This document shows positions 42,772 to 51,948 of a DNA stretch of 64,000 nucleotides, one piece after another. The DNA lies in assembly GCF_001280845.1 (NCBI RefSeq), contig NZ_LGHP01000002.1, forward strand, positions 603,477-667,476. Direction: 5' to 3'. The notes under the pieces were generated by a model, which was not told the DNA's origin, searched no databases, and saw only the letters and a program-made list of their open reading frames with translations. The position numbers and the translations under genes are program-made. The first letter of the stretch is position 1; each line of letters opens with the position of its first letter. This stretch comes from Bacillus sp. FJAT-28004. GTDB lineage: Bacteria > Bacillota > Bacilli > Paenibacillales > Paenibacillaceae.

Positions 42772-43230
42772 ATGGATAACCACTTGAACATTCAGGATCC
42801 AATTTTTCTGGATGGAACAGCTTTAGCCGCTTTAATGAACCCTGAAGACCCTTGCTATGTGAAAGCCCGTTCCCTGTTTCTGGAATTGCATGATCTTGAA
42901 CGTAATTACGTGACGACCAACTCCATTATATTTGATCTTCACGAATGGCTTCGCAATGAATACAGCTATCAGCAGGCGGAATTTTTTCTGAATGCCATTG
43001 ATAAGGCGGTGAGTATCGGCAAACTGGCAGTCATCTCCAGCGGCCCCGAATTTGATGGGGAATCGCGCAGACTGCTTATTGACAGGCCTGAGCTCCATTT
43101 CTCGCTCAGCGAAGCATTCACTGCTGTGACCATGTCCTATTATCAGGTAAAACGCATCTTTACTTTCAATCTCAATTACATGATGCTTGCCAATTTGGAT
43201 AAGGATATTCGAATCATTCCATCCAATTAA
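42772..43230 (+). CDS. PIN-domain protein with altered active site, putative toxin
   Basis: 152 aa. PIN pattern: IFLDGTALAAL (first Asp), helix with TTNSIIFDLHEWL (second acidic cluster), LHFSLSEAFTAVTM where the usual S/T-D is Ser-Glu, and IFTFNLNYMM where the usual Phe-Asp is Phe-Asn. So two of four acidic positions differ from active VapC ribonucleases. AAGGAGTG precedes ATG 42772. It may be an inactive or specificity-shifted toxin, or a non-toxin PIN protein. Confidence 0.65.
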   Translation: MDNHLNIQDPIFLDGTALAALMNPEDPCYVKARSLFLELHDLERNYVTTNSIIFDLHEWLRNEYSYQQAEFFLNAIDKAVSIGKLAVISSGPEFDGESRRLLIDRPELHFSLSEAFTAVTMSYYQVKRIFTFNLNYMMLANLDKDIRIIPSN

Positions 43231-43236
43231 AAGCCT

Positions 43237-43283
43237 GAAACAAATACAGCCTGCCCTCTTAAGAGGCTGGCTGTATTTGTTTC
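43237..43283 (+). terminator. Strong hairpin after the RHH/PIN pair
   Basis: Fifteen-base perfect arms (GAAACAAATACAGCC and its complement) 7 bases after the stop. The U-run is weak, but the 3' arm is U-rich. Confidence 0.65.
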
Positions 43284-43432
43284 GGTGCAATGCTGTAAAT
43301 TTCTTTTTCCGTCGATTCCCCTTACACCCTCATTAACGAAGAATGAGACCCTCCCATAACGTCGATGTCATCCGCGGCTATCGAAATTCAGCCATGCTGT
43401 CCGATATATGATTGATATTTGTATTGCTATGT

Positions 43433-43972
43433 TTAATCAGGCAAGGGGCAGCAAATGCAGAAATCTTTTACAATATTGATACTACCCGTAATAGTTCCAC
43501 CAGCAGATATTATAGATAAAGATTTTACATCCTCTATTTGAAAGGCAACTTGCCCTGAGGGTGGGATATCGACGAGGAAAGAAGCTCCTGTTCGTGGTTC
43601 CACACCGACTTGCGCTTGTGGAAAATCTGAAGGTTCGATCGTTACAACAACCATTGCCTTATAATGATTCTCAGTGAAATCAATGAAATAGGGAAAAACC
43701 CCGGCATCAAATCTTTGTGTAAAATTGATAGTAGCTTCATGCCTACGAACCTCACAATTACTGGTTGCTGGATTAACGTTAATAGTTGGGTTATTTGTAT
43801 TCGTTGGATTTGAAGTATTCGTTGGATTTGAAGTATTAGTATTAATATTAGTAGGATTGATATTGATATTTTTTTTGTACTTGCGTTTGTGCTTGAATTT
43901 TTTTTTGTTTTTTATCTTAGTCTTTAACTTACATCGACAACACCATTTTATCTTAAAACATCGCTTTTTCAA
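43433..43972 (-). CDS. Cys/Lys-rich, Asn-Pro-Thr repeat protein, possibly spore coat/appendage
   Basis: 179 aa in three parts: a Lys/Cys-rich N-terminus (KIKWCCRCKLKTKIKNKK), a low-complexity linker of NPTNTS-type repeats (about 38-68), and a beta-rich domain (about 75-170) ending in a Cys cluster DFCICCPLPD. Such cysteine clusters and beta domains occur in spore coat and Ena-type appendage (DUF3992) proteins; I cannot confirm the family. TTG 43972 follows GGGAGG at 13 bases. Stand-alone gene. Confidence 0.6.
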   Translation of the reverse strand: MKKRCFKIKWCCRCKLKTKIKNKKKFKHKRKYKKNININPTNINTNTSNPTNTSNPTNTNNPTINVNPATSNCEVRRHEATINFTQRFDAGVFPYFIDFTENHYKAMVVVTIEPSDFPQAQVGVEPRTGASFLVDIPPSGQVAFQIEDVKSLSIISAGGTITGSINIVKDFCICCPLPD

Positions 43973-44366
43973 TGGAATTTCTATTCCTCCCTATGATATT
44001 GGACTTGGCATGATATACATCATATTAGGACAACAATAATGATGTATCAGCACTTTGCGGATGGAATAAGCGGATTTACTAAATCTATGTTCTCATCGCT
44101 GCTAATGAATAAAAAAATAGAATAATTAAAGCGTTAAAAGCCTTATAATATAAGGCTTTTTTCTTATGGAAGAACAATATGTGTAGGATAAGTATTTAGG
44201 CGAATGCCATTCGAGAGGTCAAATACTAAGGATTGTCCTGCTTCAGTTGAATAGTTCGAATATAACTCCAGCTTTTTAAATAAGCATAACAATACATCTG
44301 GTAAGCGCATTTTAAAAAACGACTTGCAGGGTCGACTAGCAGCAACTAATTGAGGGAGGGAAAAGA
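43973..44366. other. Intergenic region before the third importer
   Basis: Contains the bidirectional terminator at 44136 and, on the minus strand, a frame 44164-44406 whose last about 48 residues (MRLPDVLLCLFKKLELYS...) end exactly at that terminator; it may be the 3' relic of a lost gene. The promoter of the binding-protein gene must lie between 44200 and 44360, but no clear consensus was seen. Confidence 0.35.
44136..44163. terminator. Bidirectional terminator
   Basis: AAAAGCCTTATA-A-TATAAGGCTTTT followed by TTT on the plus strand and preceded by AAA; symmetrical, so it can stop transcription both ways. Confidence 0.75.
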
Positions 44367-45785
44367 GTGATAGCGAGCAAAAGAAAATTTGGTCTAATGA
44401 CAGCAACGATTATTTGTGTTTCATTGTTATTCGGTTGCACGAGCAATTCGAGCAATACTGGAACGACGACGAACGAACCTAGCAATACGAAGACAGAGGA
44501 AGGGAAGTCCGAGACGACAAAGAAAACGATCACGATTACGTATAGAGATGATGGAATTGGCGAGGAAGGATCGCTATATAAATGGATTAAGGAAGTATCA
44601 GCCAGTTATCCGAACAAAAATGTGGAAATTAAGCCAATGCCTATTCAAGCGTCCGAAGGAGATTATTTTGCCAAAATTGCATTGGCGCTGAAATCCAAGG
44701 ATACAGCGCCAGATATTGTAACGGAAGACACGTTTATTTTGAATTCGGATGCAAGTGCAGGATTTCTGGAGCCCTTGGATGAGAGATTAAAAGGTTGGGA
44801 AGATTGGACCAACGGTTCCTTTATTGAAGCGATGAAAAAGGGTGTTACAGCGAGCGACGGCAAAGTCTATGGCGTTCCCTACAACACCGATTCAAGAGGT
44901 CTCTGGTATAACAAGGAAATCTTCAAAAAAGCGGGTTTGCCAGAGGATTGGCAGCCGAAATCATGGGATGACATCCTAAGTACAGCGAGAACGATCAAAG
45001 AAAAAGCAGGCGAGGATGTTGTACCGATCTGGATGAACCTAGGCAAGGCTACAGGAGAAGCAACATCGATGCAAACCTACGAAATGCTGCTCTATGGAAC
45101 GGGAGATAGATTATACGATAACGACACCGGTAAATGGATCATTAAGAGTCAGGGCATATTGGATGCGCTAAGCTTCATTGAGACGATTAACAAGGAGAAG
45201 CTTGGACCCCCGCTGTCTAAAGTATTGAATGGTCAGGCAGGAAACACTTCTTCGAGGGAATATTTGCCGCAAGGCAAGCTTGCCATTTCATTAGATGGTT
45301 CTTGGATCACAGGCAACTATTTTGAAAGCGGCGCTGCGCCTTGGCCGGAATATAAGGATGTTCTAGGCTTTGCCCCAATGCCGACAAGCAAAGGCCAGGC
45401 ACCAGGATCGATTACACTGGCAGGGGGTTGGGCGTTATCTATCCCTAGCAATGCTCAGAATAAGGATGAGGCCTGGGACTTCATTAAATACGCATTAAAC
45501 AAAGAGAATACCCAAAAGCTCGTTATTGCTCAAGGTAACATTACGGTTCGGGCCGATGTGGCAAAGGATCCTGAATATACAAAAATGCCGTTTAATGAAA
45601 TCGCGACGGAGTATTTGCAAAATGCGGAGTTCAGGCCAGCGCAGGATAAATATCCTGAAGTGTCCACTCAAATCCAAACGATGGTTGAGTCTGTGACTAC
45701 AGGCACGTCACCTGCGGATGCACTGAAAAAGTACGCGCTGGATGTAACAAGAATTACCGGCAAAGAAAATGTAATAGAAAAATAA
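44367..45785 (+). CDS. Sugar-binding lipoprotein (family 1)
   Basis: 472 aa. Short signal with lipobox LFGC (Cys about 25) and an Asn/Thr/Glu linker, then a MalE/UgpB-like domain: ITYRDDGIGEEGSLYKWIKEV, GVPYNTDSRGLWYNKEIFKKAG, and APMPTSKGQAPGSITLAGGW, which is the family's ligand-site region. GTG 44367 behind GAGGGAGGG. It heads the third importer; no kinase pair or glycosidase accompanies it, so neither regulation nor substrate can be read. Confidence 0.92.
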   Translation: MIASKRKFGLMTATIICVSLLFGCTSNSSNTGTTTNEPSNTKTEEGKSETTKKTITITYRDDGIGEEGSLYKWIKEVSASYPNKNVEIKPMPIQASEGDYFAKIALALKSKDTAPDIVTEDTFILNSDASAGFLEPLDERLKGWEDWTNGSFIEAMKKGVTASDGKVYGVPYNTDSRGLWYNKEIFKKAGLPEDWQPKSWDDILSTARTIKEKAGEDVVPIWMNLGKATGEATSMQTYEMLLYGTGDRLYDNDTGKWIIKSQGILDALSFIETINKEKLGPPLSKVLNGQAGNTSSREYLPQGKLAISLDGSWITGNYFESGAAPWPEYKDVLGFAPMPTSKGQAPGSITLAGGWALSIPSNAQNKDEAWDFIKYALNKENTQKLVIAQGNITVRADVAKDPEYTKMPFNEIATEYLQNAEFRPAQDKYPEVSTQIQTMVESVTTGTSPADALKKYALDVTRITGKENVIEK

Positions 45786-45790
45786 AAGAG

Positions 45791-45851
45791 AAAAGCTTGC
45801 TTGCTCAAGCAGATCCCTGCAAGCGGATTTGCTTGAGCAGCCGCTTTTTTT
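45791..45851 (+). terminator. Attenuator-like terminator between binding protein and permeases
   Basis: TGCTCAAGCA (45802-45811) pairs with TGCTTGAGCA (45830-45839), and AAAAGC with GCTTTT outside. Alternatively AAGCGG (45821-45826) pairs with CCGCTT (45841-45846), using the same seven-T tail. Both folds terminate, so permease expression relies on read-through. Confidence 0.7.
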
Positions 45852-45881
45852 GATTTTCAGCATGCGGGAGGAGAACGATGC

Positions 45882-46772
45882 ATGAGCAGTTTGACGGGAA
45901 ATGTTCTCTATAAGAAAAGAAAATCATATGCTTGGCTCTATTTTTTGCTACCATCAATAGCGATCATGCTCGTTTTTTTTATTTATCCGATTTTGTTGAC
46001 CTTCTTTTATTCCTTCACGAATTTGGCATTGACCGGAGAAGCGGCCAAGGAGCTGAAATTTGTCGGGATCGACAACTATACTCGCATGTTTGAAGACCCG
46101 ACAGTCAGAGTCAGCATATGGAATACGCTAGTTTTCTTGATAGGCTCTGCTGTTATCGGTCAGCAAGTGCTGGGATTTCTGATTGCACTTCTAATGAAGC
46201 ATAAAAATAAGATGTTTAGGCGCGTTGTTGGCACGATTGTGTTGGCAGGCTGGGTAACACCTGAAATTGTATGTGCATTATGCCTATACAGCTTTTTCGG
46301 AGATGAAGGTACACTTAATGCCATTATTACATCCTTTGGACTTCCTGAAGTCCTTTGGCTTTATACCGTTCCTATGGTTACCATCATACTTGCGAACATT
46401 TGGCACGGCACGGCTTTCTCTATGCTTGTGTTCCAAGCAGCGCTGGATGATGTGCCGACGGAGATTGAAGAAGCGGCCGTTGTAGACGGGGCATCAGGTT
46501 GGCAGATTTTAACGAAAATTACGATTCCTTATATTAAAGAAACGATCACAACGAATATGATGCTCGTAACACTGCAGACGCTTGGGGTGTTTGGTCTCAT
46601 CTATGCGATGACTGGCGGAGGACCAGGAACTTCAACTACTACATTGCCTATCTTTATGTATAACCAAGCCTTTGTTAATTATCAACTCGGCTACGGCACC
46701 GCAATATCCTTATTGCTGCTGTTCATTGGAATTATTCTTAGCTTGTTCTATATCCGCTCGATGAAAGAGTAA
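45882..46772 (+). CDS. Sugar ABC permease (MalF/UgpA type)
   Basis: 296 aa: TM1 WLYFLLPSIAIMLVFFIYPI, periplasmic loop VGIDNYTRMFED, and EAA loop EEAAVVDGASGWQILTKITIPYIK. GGGAGGAG eight bases before ATG 45882. Translated 97 bases after the binding-protein gene, beyond the attenuator-like stem. Confidence 0.9.
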   Translation: MSSLTGNVLYKKRKSYAWLYFLLPSIAIMLVFFIYPILLTFFYSFTNLALTGEAAKELKFVGIDNYTRMFEDPTVRVSIWNTLVFLIGSAVIGQQVLGFLIALLMKHKNKMFRRVVGTIVLAGWVTPEIVCALCLYSFFGDEGTLNAIITSFGLPEVLWLYTVPMVTIILANIWHGTAFSMLVFQAALDDVPTEIEEAAVVDGASGWQILTKITIPYIKETITTNMMLVTLQTLGVFGLIYAMTGGGPGTSTTTLPIFMYNQAFVNYQLGYGTAISLLLLFIGIILSLFYIRSMKE

Positions 46773-46791
46773 ATGTACAAGGAGACTTCGT

Positions 46792-47625
46792 ATGAATGCG
46801 AAACATCGTAAACTGATTTATCGAGTCCTGCCGTATACGATTCTTACTTTGATCGGAATTTGTTTCTTGCTTCCTCTTCTATGGGTATTCGTGGCATCCG
46901 TTGATCCCAACGCGATGCAATCGCTTAAATTACCGAATCAAATAACGGGTGGCAACTATGTTGATGTGATTACCAATCGAGTCAATCAGCGTGCATATGT
47001 CATTGGCCTTATCATGTCAGTTGGCCAAGCTATACTCGTCGTCATATTAGCTTTGCTCGCAGCCTATCCATTGTCTCGCTATCAAATGAAATATAAGAAA
47101 TCATTTATGCTGACGATTTTATTTATGACTTCTTTACCGATTACAGCTGTAATGGTACCTGTGTATCAACTGTTTTTAAGCCTAAAATTGTATGATAATA
47201 TTTTTGGGGTCATTTTATTTTATGTCGCATCTTCGATGCCATATGGCATTTGGATGCTGAAAAACTTCATGGATTCGGTGCCAAATGATTTGGAAGAAGC
47301 CGCTTGGGTCGATGGGGCGTCCGTCTTTGTTGGCATCCACAAGGTTGTTGCGCCATTAATGGTTCCGGGCATTTGTACAGTAGCGATTTTCACATTTTCC
47401 GGAAGCTGGGGCAATTTCTTTGTTCCGTATATTTTATTGCAGACACCTGAAAAATTCCCGGCTTCATTGAAGCTGTATCAGTTTTTTGGGCAATACGGCA
47501 TGGTGGAGTATGGCAAGCTAGCGGCGTTTTCCGTGCTGTACGCGATTCCTTCGGTTGTGATGTATATCCTCTCCCAGCAGTTTATGTCCAAAGGTTTTGG
47601 ACTGCAGGGCGGGACGAAAGGGTGA
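46792..47625 (+). CDS. Sugar ABC permease (MalG/UgpE type)
   Basis: 277 aa: TM1 YTILTLIGICFLLPLLWVF, EAA loop LEEAAWVDGASVFVGIHKVVAPLMVPG, and end QQFMSKGFGLQGGTKG. AAGGAG before ATG 46792, 19 bases after its partner. Closes the third importer. Confidence 0.9.
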   Translation: MNAKHRKLIYRVLPYTILTLIGICFLLPLLWVFVASVDPNAMQSLKLPNQITGGNYVDVITNRVNQRAYVIGLIMSVGQAILVVILALLAAYPLSRYQMKYKKSFMLTILFMTSLPITAVMVPVYQLFLSLKLYDNIFGVILFYVASSMPYGIWMLKNFMDSVPNDLEEAAWVDGASVFVGIHKVVAPLMVPGICTVAIFTFSGSWGNFFVPYILLQTPEKFPASLKLYQFFGQYGMVEYGKLAAFSVLYAIPSVVMYILSQQFMSKGFGLQGGTKG

Positions 47626-47660
47626 TGATATAAGCCGTTTGAACCCTATCCTATGCATTG

Positions 47661-47688
47661 AACATGCCTGCTAAGGGCATGTTTTTTT
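47661..47688 (+). terminator. Terminator of the third importer operon
   Basis: AACATGCC-TGCTAAG-GGCATGTT followed by five further T. Confidence 0.85.
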
Positions 47689-47829
47689 GTGTTTGAAGGA
47701 GTCTAGATAATGGAGGCACTTGCTAACGAGTATCTATTCAGCTTCCGGGCAGGGTAGTTGAATAAATCGTAATGTTTAGAACCTATACTTAGTGGTGAAT
47801 TAATCCGAAACGAAGGAGATAAAGAATAA

Positions 47830-48081
47830 ATGGAAATAAGCCATTGGCACTTGGGGTATTACAAGGATGGCAATGATATAGAAGCAGTTGGTTTTTTTGA
47901 AGATGGCAAATGGGTTGTTTACTACGATGATAGTCATGATACAGGCTTGTTTGCAAAGACACAGCCAAAACATGAATTATTTGGTGTTGTGATTTTAAAT
48001 GTGCGTGACTACGAAGAAGCAGAAAACAAATTTTATGAATGGGTAGAAAGCATTTTACTTCCATATAGAAAAAAATGCTAG
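47830..48081 (+). CDS. Small conserved-looking hypothetical protein
   Basis: 83 aa, acidic and aromatic-rich (HWHLGYYKDGNDIEAVGFFEDGKWVVYYDD). It has the look of a small soluble alpha/beta protein without signal or TM. GAAGGAGAT before ATG 47830 is a good ribosome site, so it is probably real. No family recognised. Confidence 0.65.
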   Translation: MEISHWHLGYYKDGNDIEAVGFFEDGKWVVYYDDSHDTGLFAKTQPKHELFGVVILNVRDYEEAENKFYEWVESILLPYRKKC

Positions 48082-48107
48082 TTCACATAGTTGGATGGGG
48101 AGCCTTT

Positions 48108-48136
48108 CCTAAACAGGATAGTGTTTCCTGCTTAGG
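48108..48136. terminator. Hairpin between convergent genes
   Basis: CCTAAACAGGA and TCCTGCTTAGG pair over 11 positions (one wobble). It lies between the small ORF and the convergent gerC, without a clear T-run. Confidence 0.4.
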
Positions 48137-48230
48137 TCAGACGAAATGCTTCTTTATGGGTAAAGATGTCACGATAAGGATAGTTGGTTTTTTGCGGTGC
48201 AAATGACCAAGATCACCTAATCTTGTCTGC

Positions 48231-49364
48231 TTAGTGGATGACGCCTGTACTTGTTATATGAACTTGAATACTTGGCTTCAACTGCACATCCTTGTACTTG
48301 TTTTTCCAGTCGATGTTTTTCCATAGCTCAGTATGCTTTACTCTCAACTTTCTACCGATTCCGAGAGCATCGCAATTCGCTTCCAACAATTTGTTTGCAA
48401 CTTCTGCTGCTTGTTTGTTCAGTACTGCGGACATTTCCTTATTTAGCTGCTCGCGATCGATTTTTTGACCCATACCGGTCGGATAGCTGCTAATCGCACC
48501 ATAAAGGTCAATCTTTAATGAACATTCGATTTCTTGCGTTTTTTTATTAAAAGACACATTAAATGCCCTTTTTACTTTCCGCGCTTCAAATGTAGCTGTC
48601 GTTTCTTTAGGTTTGCTCTCTTCAGAGCTCTGTTTTATTGGTATATCCAAAAATGCATGTTTGTTCAGCTTGTCCATTAAAAGCAATAATATTGTACTTT
48701 CTTCACGAGACAATGACACACCGGTAAATTTGGTTCCATCAAATAATCCGATGCTGTCCACGACTAAAGCTTTATTTCTATTTTGATGTATCATGGGCAG
48801 AATCGCATCAACACCCGGGTCAGTGATTTGACTCCATAAGGTGAATAGATTTTGATTCGGAACAATCGTCTTGCCTTCTGATCCATCAACCATTTGCTTA
48901 ATGCTATAAGCGGCAGGACTATTTTCTACGGTTTCAAATGATAACACTTCAGAAGCTAATCCCTTGCTAATTAGAACATTCGATGTCAAATACCCCTTAG
49001 GATACCGGTAAAAAAACTCCAAAGTGGACATAATACCACGCTTCGCTAAATCTTCACCGATGATCACAACATGAGTCTTGCTGGCCTCTATGGTACCTGG
49101 AAGCATACTATCAATGATAGAACCAACATTAGAAACGGAATCCCCGGTTGCTTGAATCACTTCACTCTTCACATCGAATTGACCGCTGCCTTTACTGTTC
49201 AGAATGACGGCACTAACCGTCCCAATCAATTTGCCATCTTTAGCAGCATCAAAGCTAATCCCGTTTATCATCTTTTTATTGATTAACAAATGAATGTCCC
49301 AACACCCCGTTAGGACCATTGATAGTAATCCAATACAGACAGCAAGAAAACATTTTTTTCTCAA
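48231..49364 (-). CDS. GerC-type spore germination lipoprotein (operon 1)
   Basis: 377 aa. Signal peptide with lipobox LTGC followed by the invariant Trp-Asp (GCWD) of Ger(x)C proteins, then the three-domain GerC fold, ending VQLKPSIQVHITSTGVI. Lipid-anchored subunit of a germinant receptor in the spore inner membrane, acting with the A and B proteins encoded just before it. It overlaps gerB by 4 bases. Confidence 0.92.
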   Translation of the reverse strand: MRKKCFLAVCIGLLSMVLTGCWDIHLLINKKMINGISFDAAKDGKLIGTVSAVILNSKGSGQFDVKSEVIQATGDSVSNVGSIIDSMLPGTIEASKTHVVIIGEDLAKRGIMSTLEFFYRYPKGYLTSNVLISKGLASEVLSFETVENSPAAYSIKQMVDGSEGKTIVPNQNLFTLWSQITDPGVDAILPMIHQNRNKALVVDSIGLFDGTKFTGVSLSREESTILLLLMDKLNKHAFLDIPIKQSSEESKPKETTATFEARKVKRAFNVSFNKKTQEIECSLKIDLYGAISSYPTGMGQKIDREQLNKEMSAVLNKQAAEVANKLLEANCDALGIGRKLRVKHTELWKNIDWKNKYKDVQLKPSIQVHITSTGVIH

Positions 49365-50458
49365 GTTGACCCAACCTTTTCATTATTTTTTAGCAGGAAG
49401 GAAACCAACCACAACAAAATGGGCACCGGTGCAATCATAATAAGGTAACCGTATTGCAACCATTTATAGAATAAATCAATATTTTCCAATGTAGATAAAT
49501 ACCACCCTATTAGATAGACAAGCAAACCGCTGATCCATATAAGCTTCCGATAAGAACCTTGTTTTGCTGTTAGACTTTTTCCGGCTATGCACAGATAAGA
49601 AACGATGGTGGCGGTCATTGGAACAATCCAAATCGTTAAAAAGATTAGATCCATGCGGTCAAACAGCTGATAAGATAACCCTTTTAAGAGATACAAAACC
49701 GGTTCATTCACTTGTTCTAATGCTTTAGGACTAAATCCAATCAGGCAAATGAATACAAAATAAGCATAAAATAATGTGACAAAGCAATTAGCTAAAGAGA
49801 CTACACGAAGCAAACCTTTGTGATTGTTTTGAACTAGGGCAGAGAAATAAAGGATCACTTCAAAACCGAGCATGGAAAAAAAAGTTTTTTCACTGCCCTT
49901 GAAAATTTGTGCAAAACCTGATTCACCTATCGGCAAAATATTTGAAACTTGCACCTCATTATTAAAATTTAAAAAACTGATCAGGATCAACAAACCGAAT
50001 AGTACAGATGTTAATACAAAAAATCTTGCAATAACACGCAAATTTTCAAGAGCCAGATATAAGCCAGTCCCTATGATGAGCAGGAGCAGAACCCAACCGG
50101 GTGTCATGGCGAGCATCCAAGTTTGAACCAACTGGACATAGAGCGTACTCGCGTAACCCGCTATGAGAATAAAAAAAACATAATAAATGAGGTTTAGCGT
50201 TTTACCGATATAAGCTCCAAACACTCGTACCGTAATATCACTTAAGGTGTGATTGGGAAATTTTTTAAGAAGCTGCGAGTATACGATAAGCAATAACTGA
50301 ATGGCAGCCCCAGCCACAAGAACAGAGATCCATGCATCACCTTTAGCCGAACTTTGTGTTTTCGAAGGCAAGGATAAGAGGCCGATTCCAATTTGTGTTT
50401 TGATGATCAAGAAAAACAATTGGGATCTGCTTATCGTATTATTCAAGATCGCTTCCAC
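49361..50458 (-). CDS. GerB-type germinant receptor permease (operon 1)
   Basis: 365 aa amino acid-permease-like (APC) integral membrane protein with about 10 TMs, beginning ISRSQLFFLIIKTQIGIGLLSLP, the typical GerB start with the unwound-helix Gly motif. It is thought to bind the germinant amino acid or sugar. It overlaps gerA by 16 bases and gerC by 4, so the receptor genes are translated together. Confidence 0.92.
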   Translation of the reverse strand: MEAILNNTISRSQLFFLIIKTQIGIGLLSLPSKTQSSAKGDAWISVLVAGAAIQLLLIVYSQLLKKFPNHTLSDITVRVFGAYIGKTLNLIYYVFFILIAGYASTLYVQLVQTWMLAMTPGWVLLLLIIGTGLYLALENLRVIARFFVLTSVLFGLLILISFLNFNNEVQVSNILPIGESGFAQIFKGSEKTFFSMLGFEVILYFSALVQNNHKGLLRVVSLANCFVTLFYAYFVFICLIGFSPKALEQVNEPVLYLLKGLSYQLFDRMDLIFLTIWIVPMTATIVSYLCIAGKSLTAKQGSYRKLIWISGLLVYLIGWYLSTLENIDLFYKWLQYGYLIMIAPVPILLWLVSFLLKNNEKVGST

Positions 50459-51948
50459 CTCCCGAAAAATGACTGTATAAATGGACTGCTTTTCCCGTTT
50501 TGCGAGTCTTTATTGACCATCCATATCGGAAGTCTTAGAAAAATATCTTTAAAATTTCCCTTCCCGTGAAAAGGACCAAATGGTGTGAAATAAGGTATTC
50601 CCAAAGTCTCTATCTTGCATAGATGAATGAAGATGACCATCATCATGATGGAAATTCCGAAAAAGCCAAACAAAGCTGCGGCAAGCATGGTTGGAAAGCC
50701 CAAAATCCTTAAGCTGGTTCCAAACTCGTTTATTGGGGTTGCGAAAGAGGCAATCGCCGTTAATCCGATAACGACAATCATCGTATGAGAAACCAGTTGG
50801 GCTTCCACTACAGCCGTGCCTATGACTAATCCCCCGACAATACCAATCGTTTGGGCTATGGGAGAAGGTAATCGGATTGCTGCTTCTTTCAGCAATTCAA
50901 GAATGGTTGTCATGAGGAGCGCCTCCAAAATAGGCGGTAATGGAACGTAGGTTAAAGAAACCTTAACGGAATAAAGAATTCCGATAGGAAGCACCTCGGA
51001 ATGGTACGTCACGATAGCAATATAGATCGCTGGTAAACAAGTGGCCATAATAAAACTAATTAATCGGATAATCCGGAAAAATGAGCCTATAAGCCATCGG
51101 CTGTTAAAATCATCGGGGGATTGATAAAACGAAAAAAAAGTAATGGGCAGAACCAAAACACTTGGGCTGCCGTCAACGACTACAGTGATTTTCCCCTCTA
51201 TGAGATAAGCAACTGCCCGATCCGGCCTTTCGGTCTGCATCGTTTGCGGAAAAGGAGAAAGTGGGTGTTCTTCGATCATCTCATCAATGTTGCCAACGGA
51301 ATACAAATAGTCAAGATCGATAGCCGAAATCCTTTTCAAACATTCCTCAACGATCTTGGGATCGGCTATGTTATTCATATAAATGACAGCTACTTTCGTA
51401 TTCGTGACACTGCCTAAGGTGAGGTACTTCACCTTCAATTTTGGGCTTTTGATTCGATTGCGGAGCAAATAAATATTAGTGCTTAAACTTTCGATAAAGC
51501 CTTCATGTGACCCCTTAATAACTTGTTCGTTACTTGGTTCTTTGATAGATCGGCCTTGCGATTGTGCGACTGGCATCATGACTGCGGCTGAATCATTCCC
51601 CATGACAGCAACGCAAAATCCATCAAGTAAACCTTTGCCTATCTGAACCACATTCGATGACTTCGCAACTTCGACTGAATTCACAAACTGTTCAACATCT
51701 CCTGAGTTTGATTCCAGCAAAGGCTTAATAATACTGGTTTGAATTAACTCCGTGTTTACAAGGGCTTCTAAATATAACAAGGCACAAGGTTGATTGTTAA
51801 ATACGTGCATTTGAATCCGTAGGTCCTCAGTGTGAGATAAATGTTCTTGAATTTGAGCGATTTTGAGTTCGATTTCTCCAGATTTCAAATCAATGGTAAG
51901 GGTTCCAGATTCCAATGATTTTAGGGTTCTATTTTTTAAGTATTTCAT
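50443..51948 (-). CDS. GerA-type spore germination protein (operon 1)
   Basis: 501 aa: a soluble N-terminal domain of about 260 residues, then 5-6 TMs (from about 275) including PLPPILEALLMTTILELLKEA and the IGIVGGLVIGTAAVEA-type segment (here GIVGGLVIGTAVVEA). GerA subunits form ring channels that release ions at germination. AGAGGGGGA before ATG 51948. First gene of the minus-strand ger operon. Confidence 0.93.
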   Translation of the reverse strand: MKYLKNRTLKSLESGTLTIDLKSGEIELKIAQIQEHLSHTEDLRIQMHVFNNQPCALLYLEALVNTELIQTSIIKPLLESNSGDVEQFVNSVEVAKSSNVVQIGKGLLDGFCVAVMGNDSAAVMMPVAQSQGRSIKEPSNEQVIKGSHEGFIESLSTNIYLLRNRIKSPKLKVKYLTLGSVTNTKVAVIYMNNIADPKIVEECLKRISAIDLDYLYSVGNIDEMIEEHPLSPFPQTMQTERPDRAVAYLIEGKITVVVDGSPSVLVLPITFFSFYQSPDDFNSRWLIGSFFRIIRLISFIMATCLPAIYIAIVTYHSEVLPIGILYSVKVSLTYVPLPPILEALLMTTILELLKEAAIRLPSPIAQTIGIVGGLVIGTAVVEAQLVSHTMIVVIGLTAIASFATPINEFGTSLRILGFPTMLAAALFGFFGISIMMMVIFIHLCKIETLGIPYFTPFGPFHGKGNFKDIFLRLPIWMVNKDSQNGKSSPFIQSFFGRWKRS

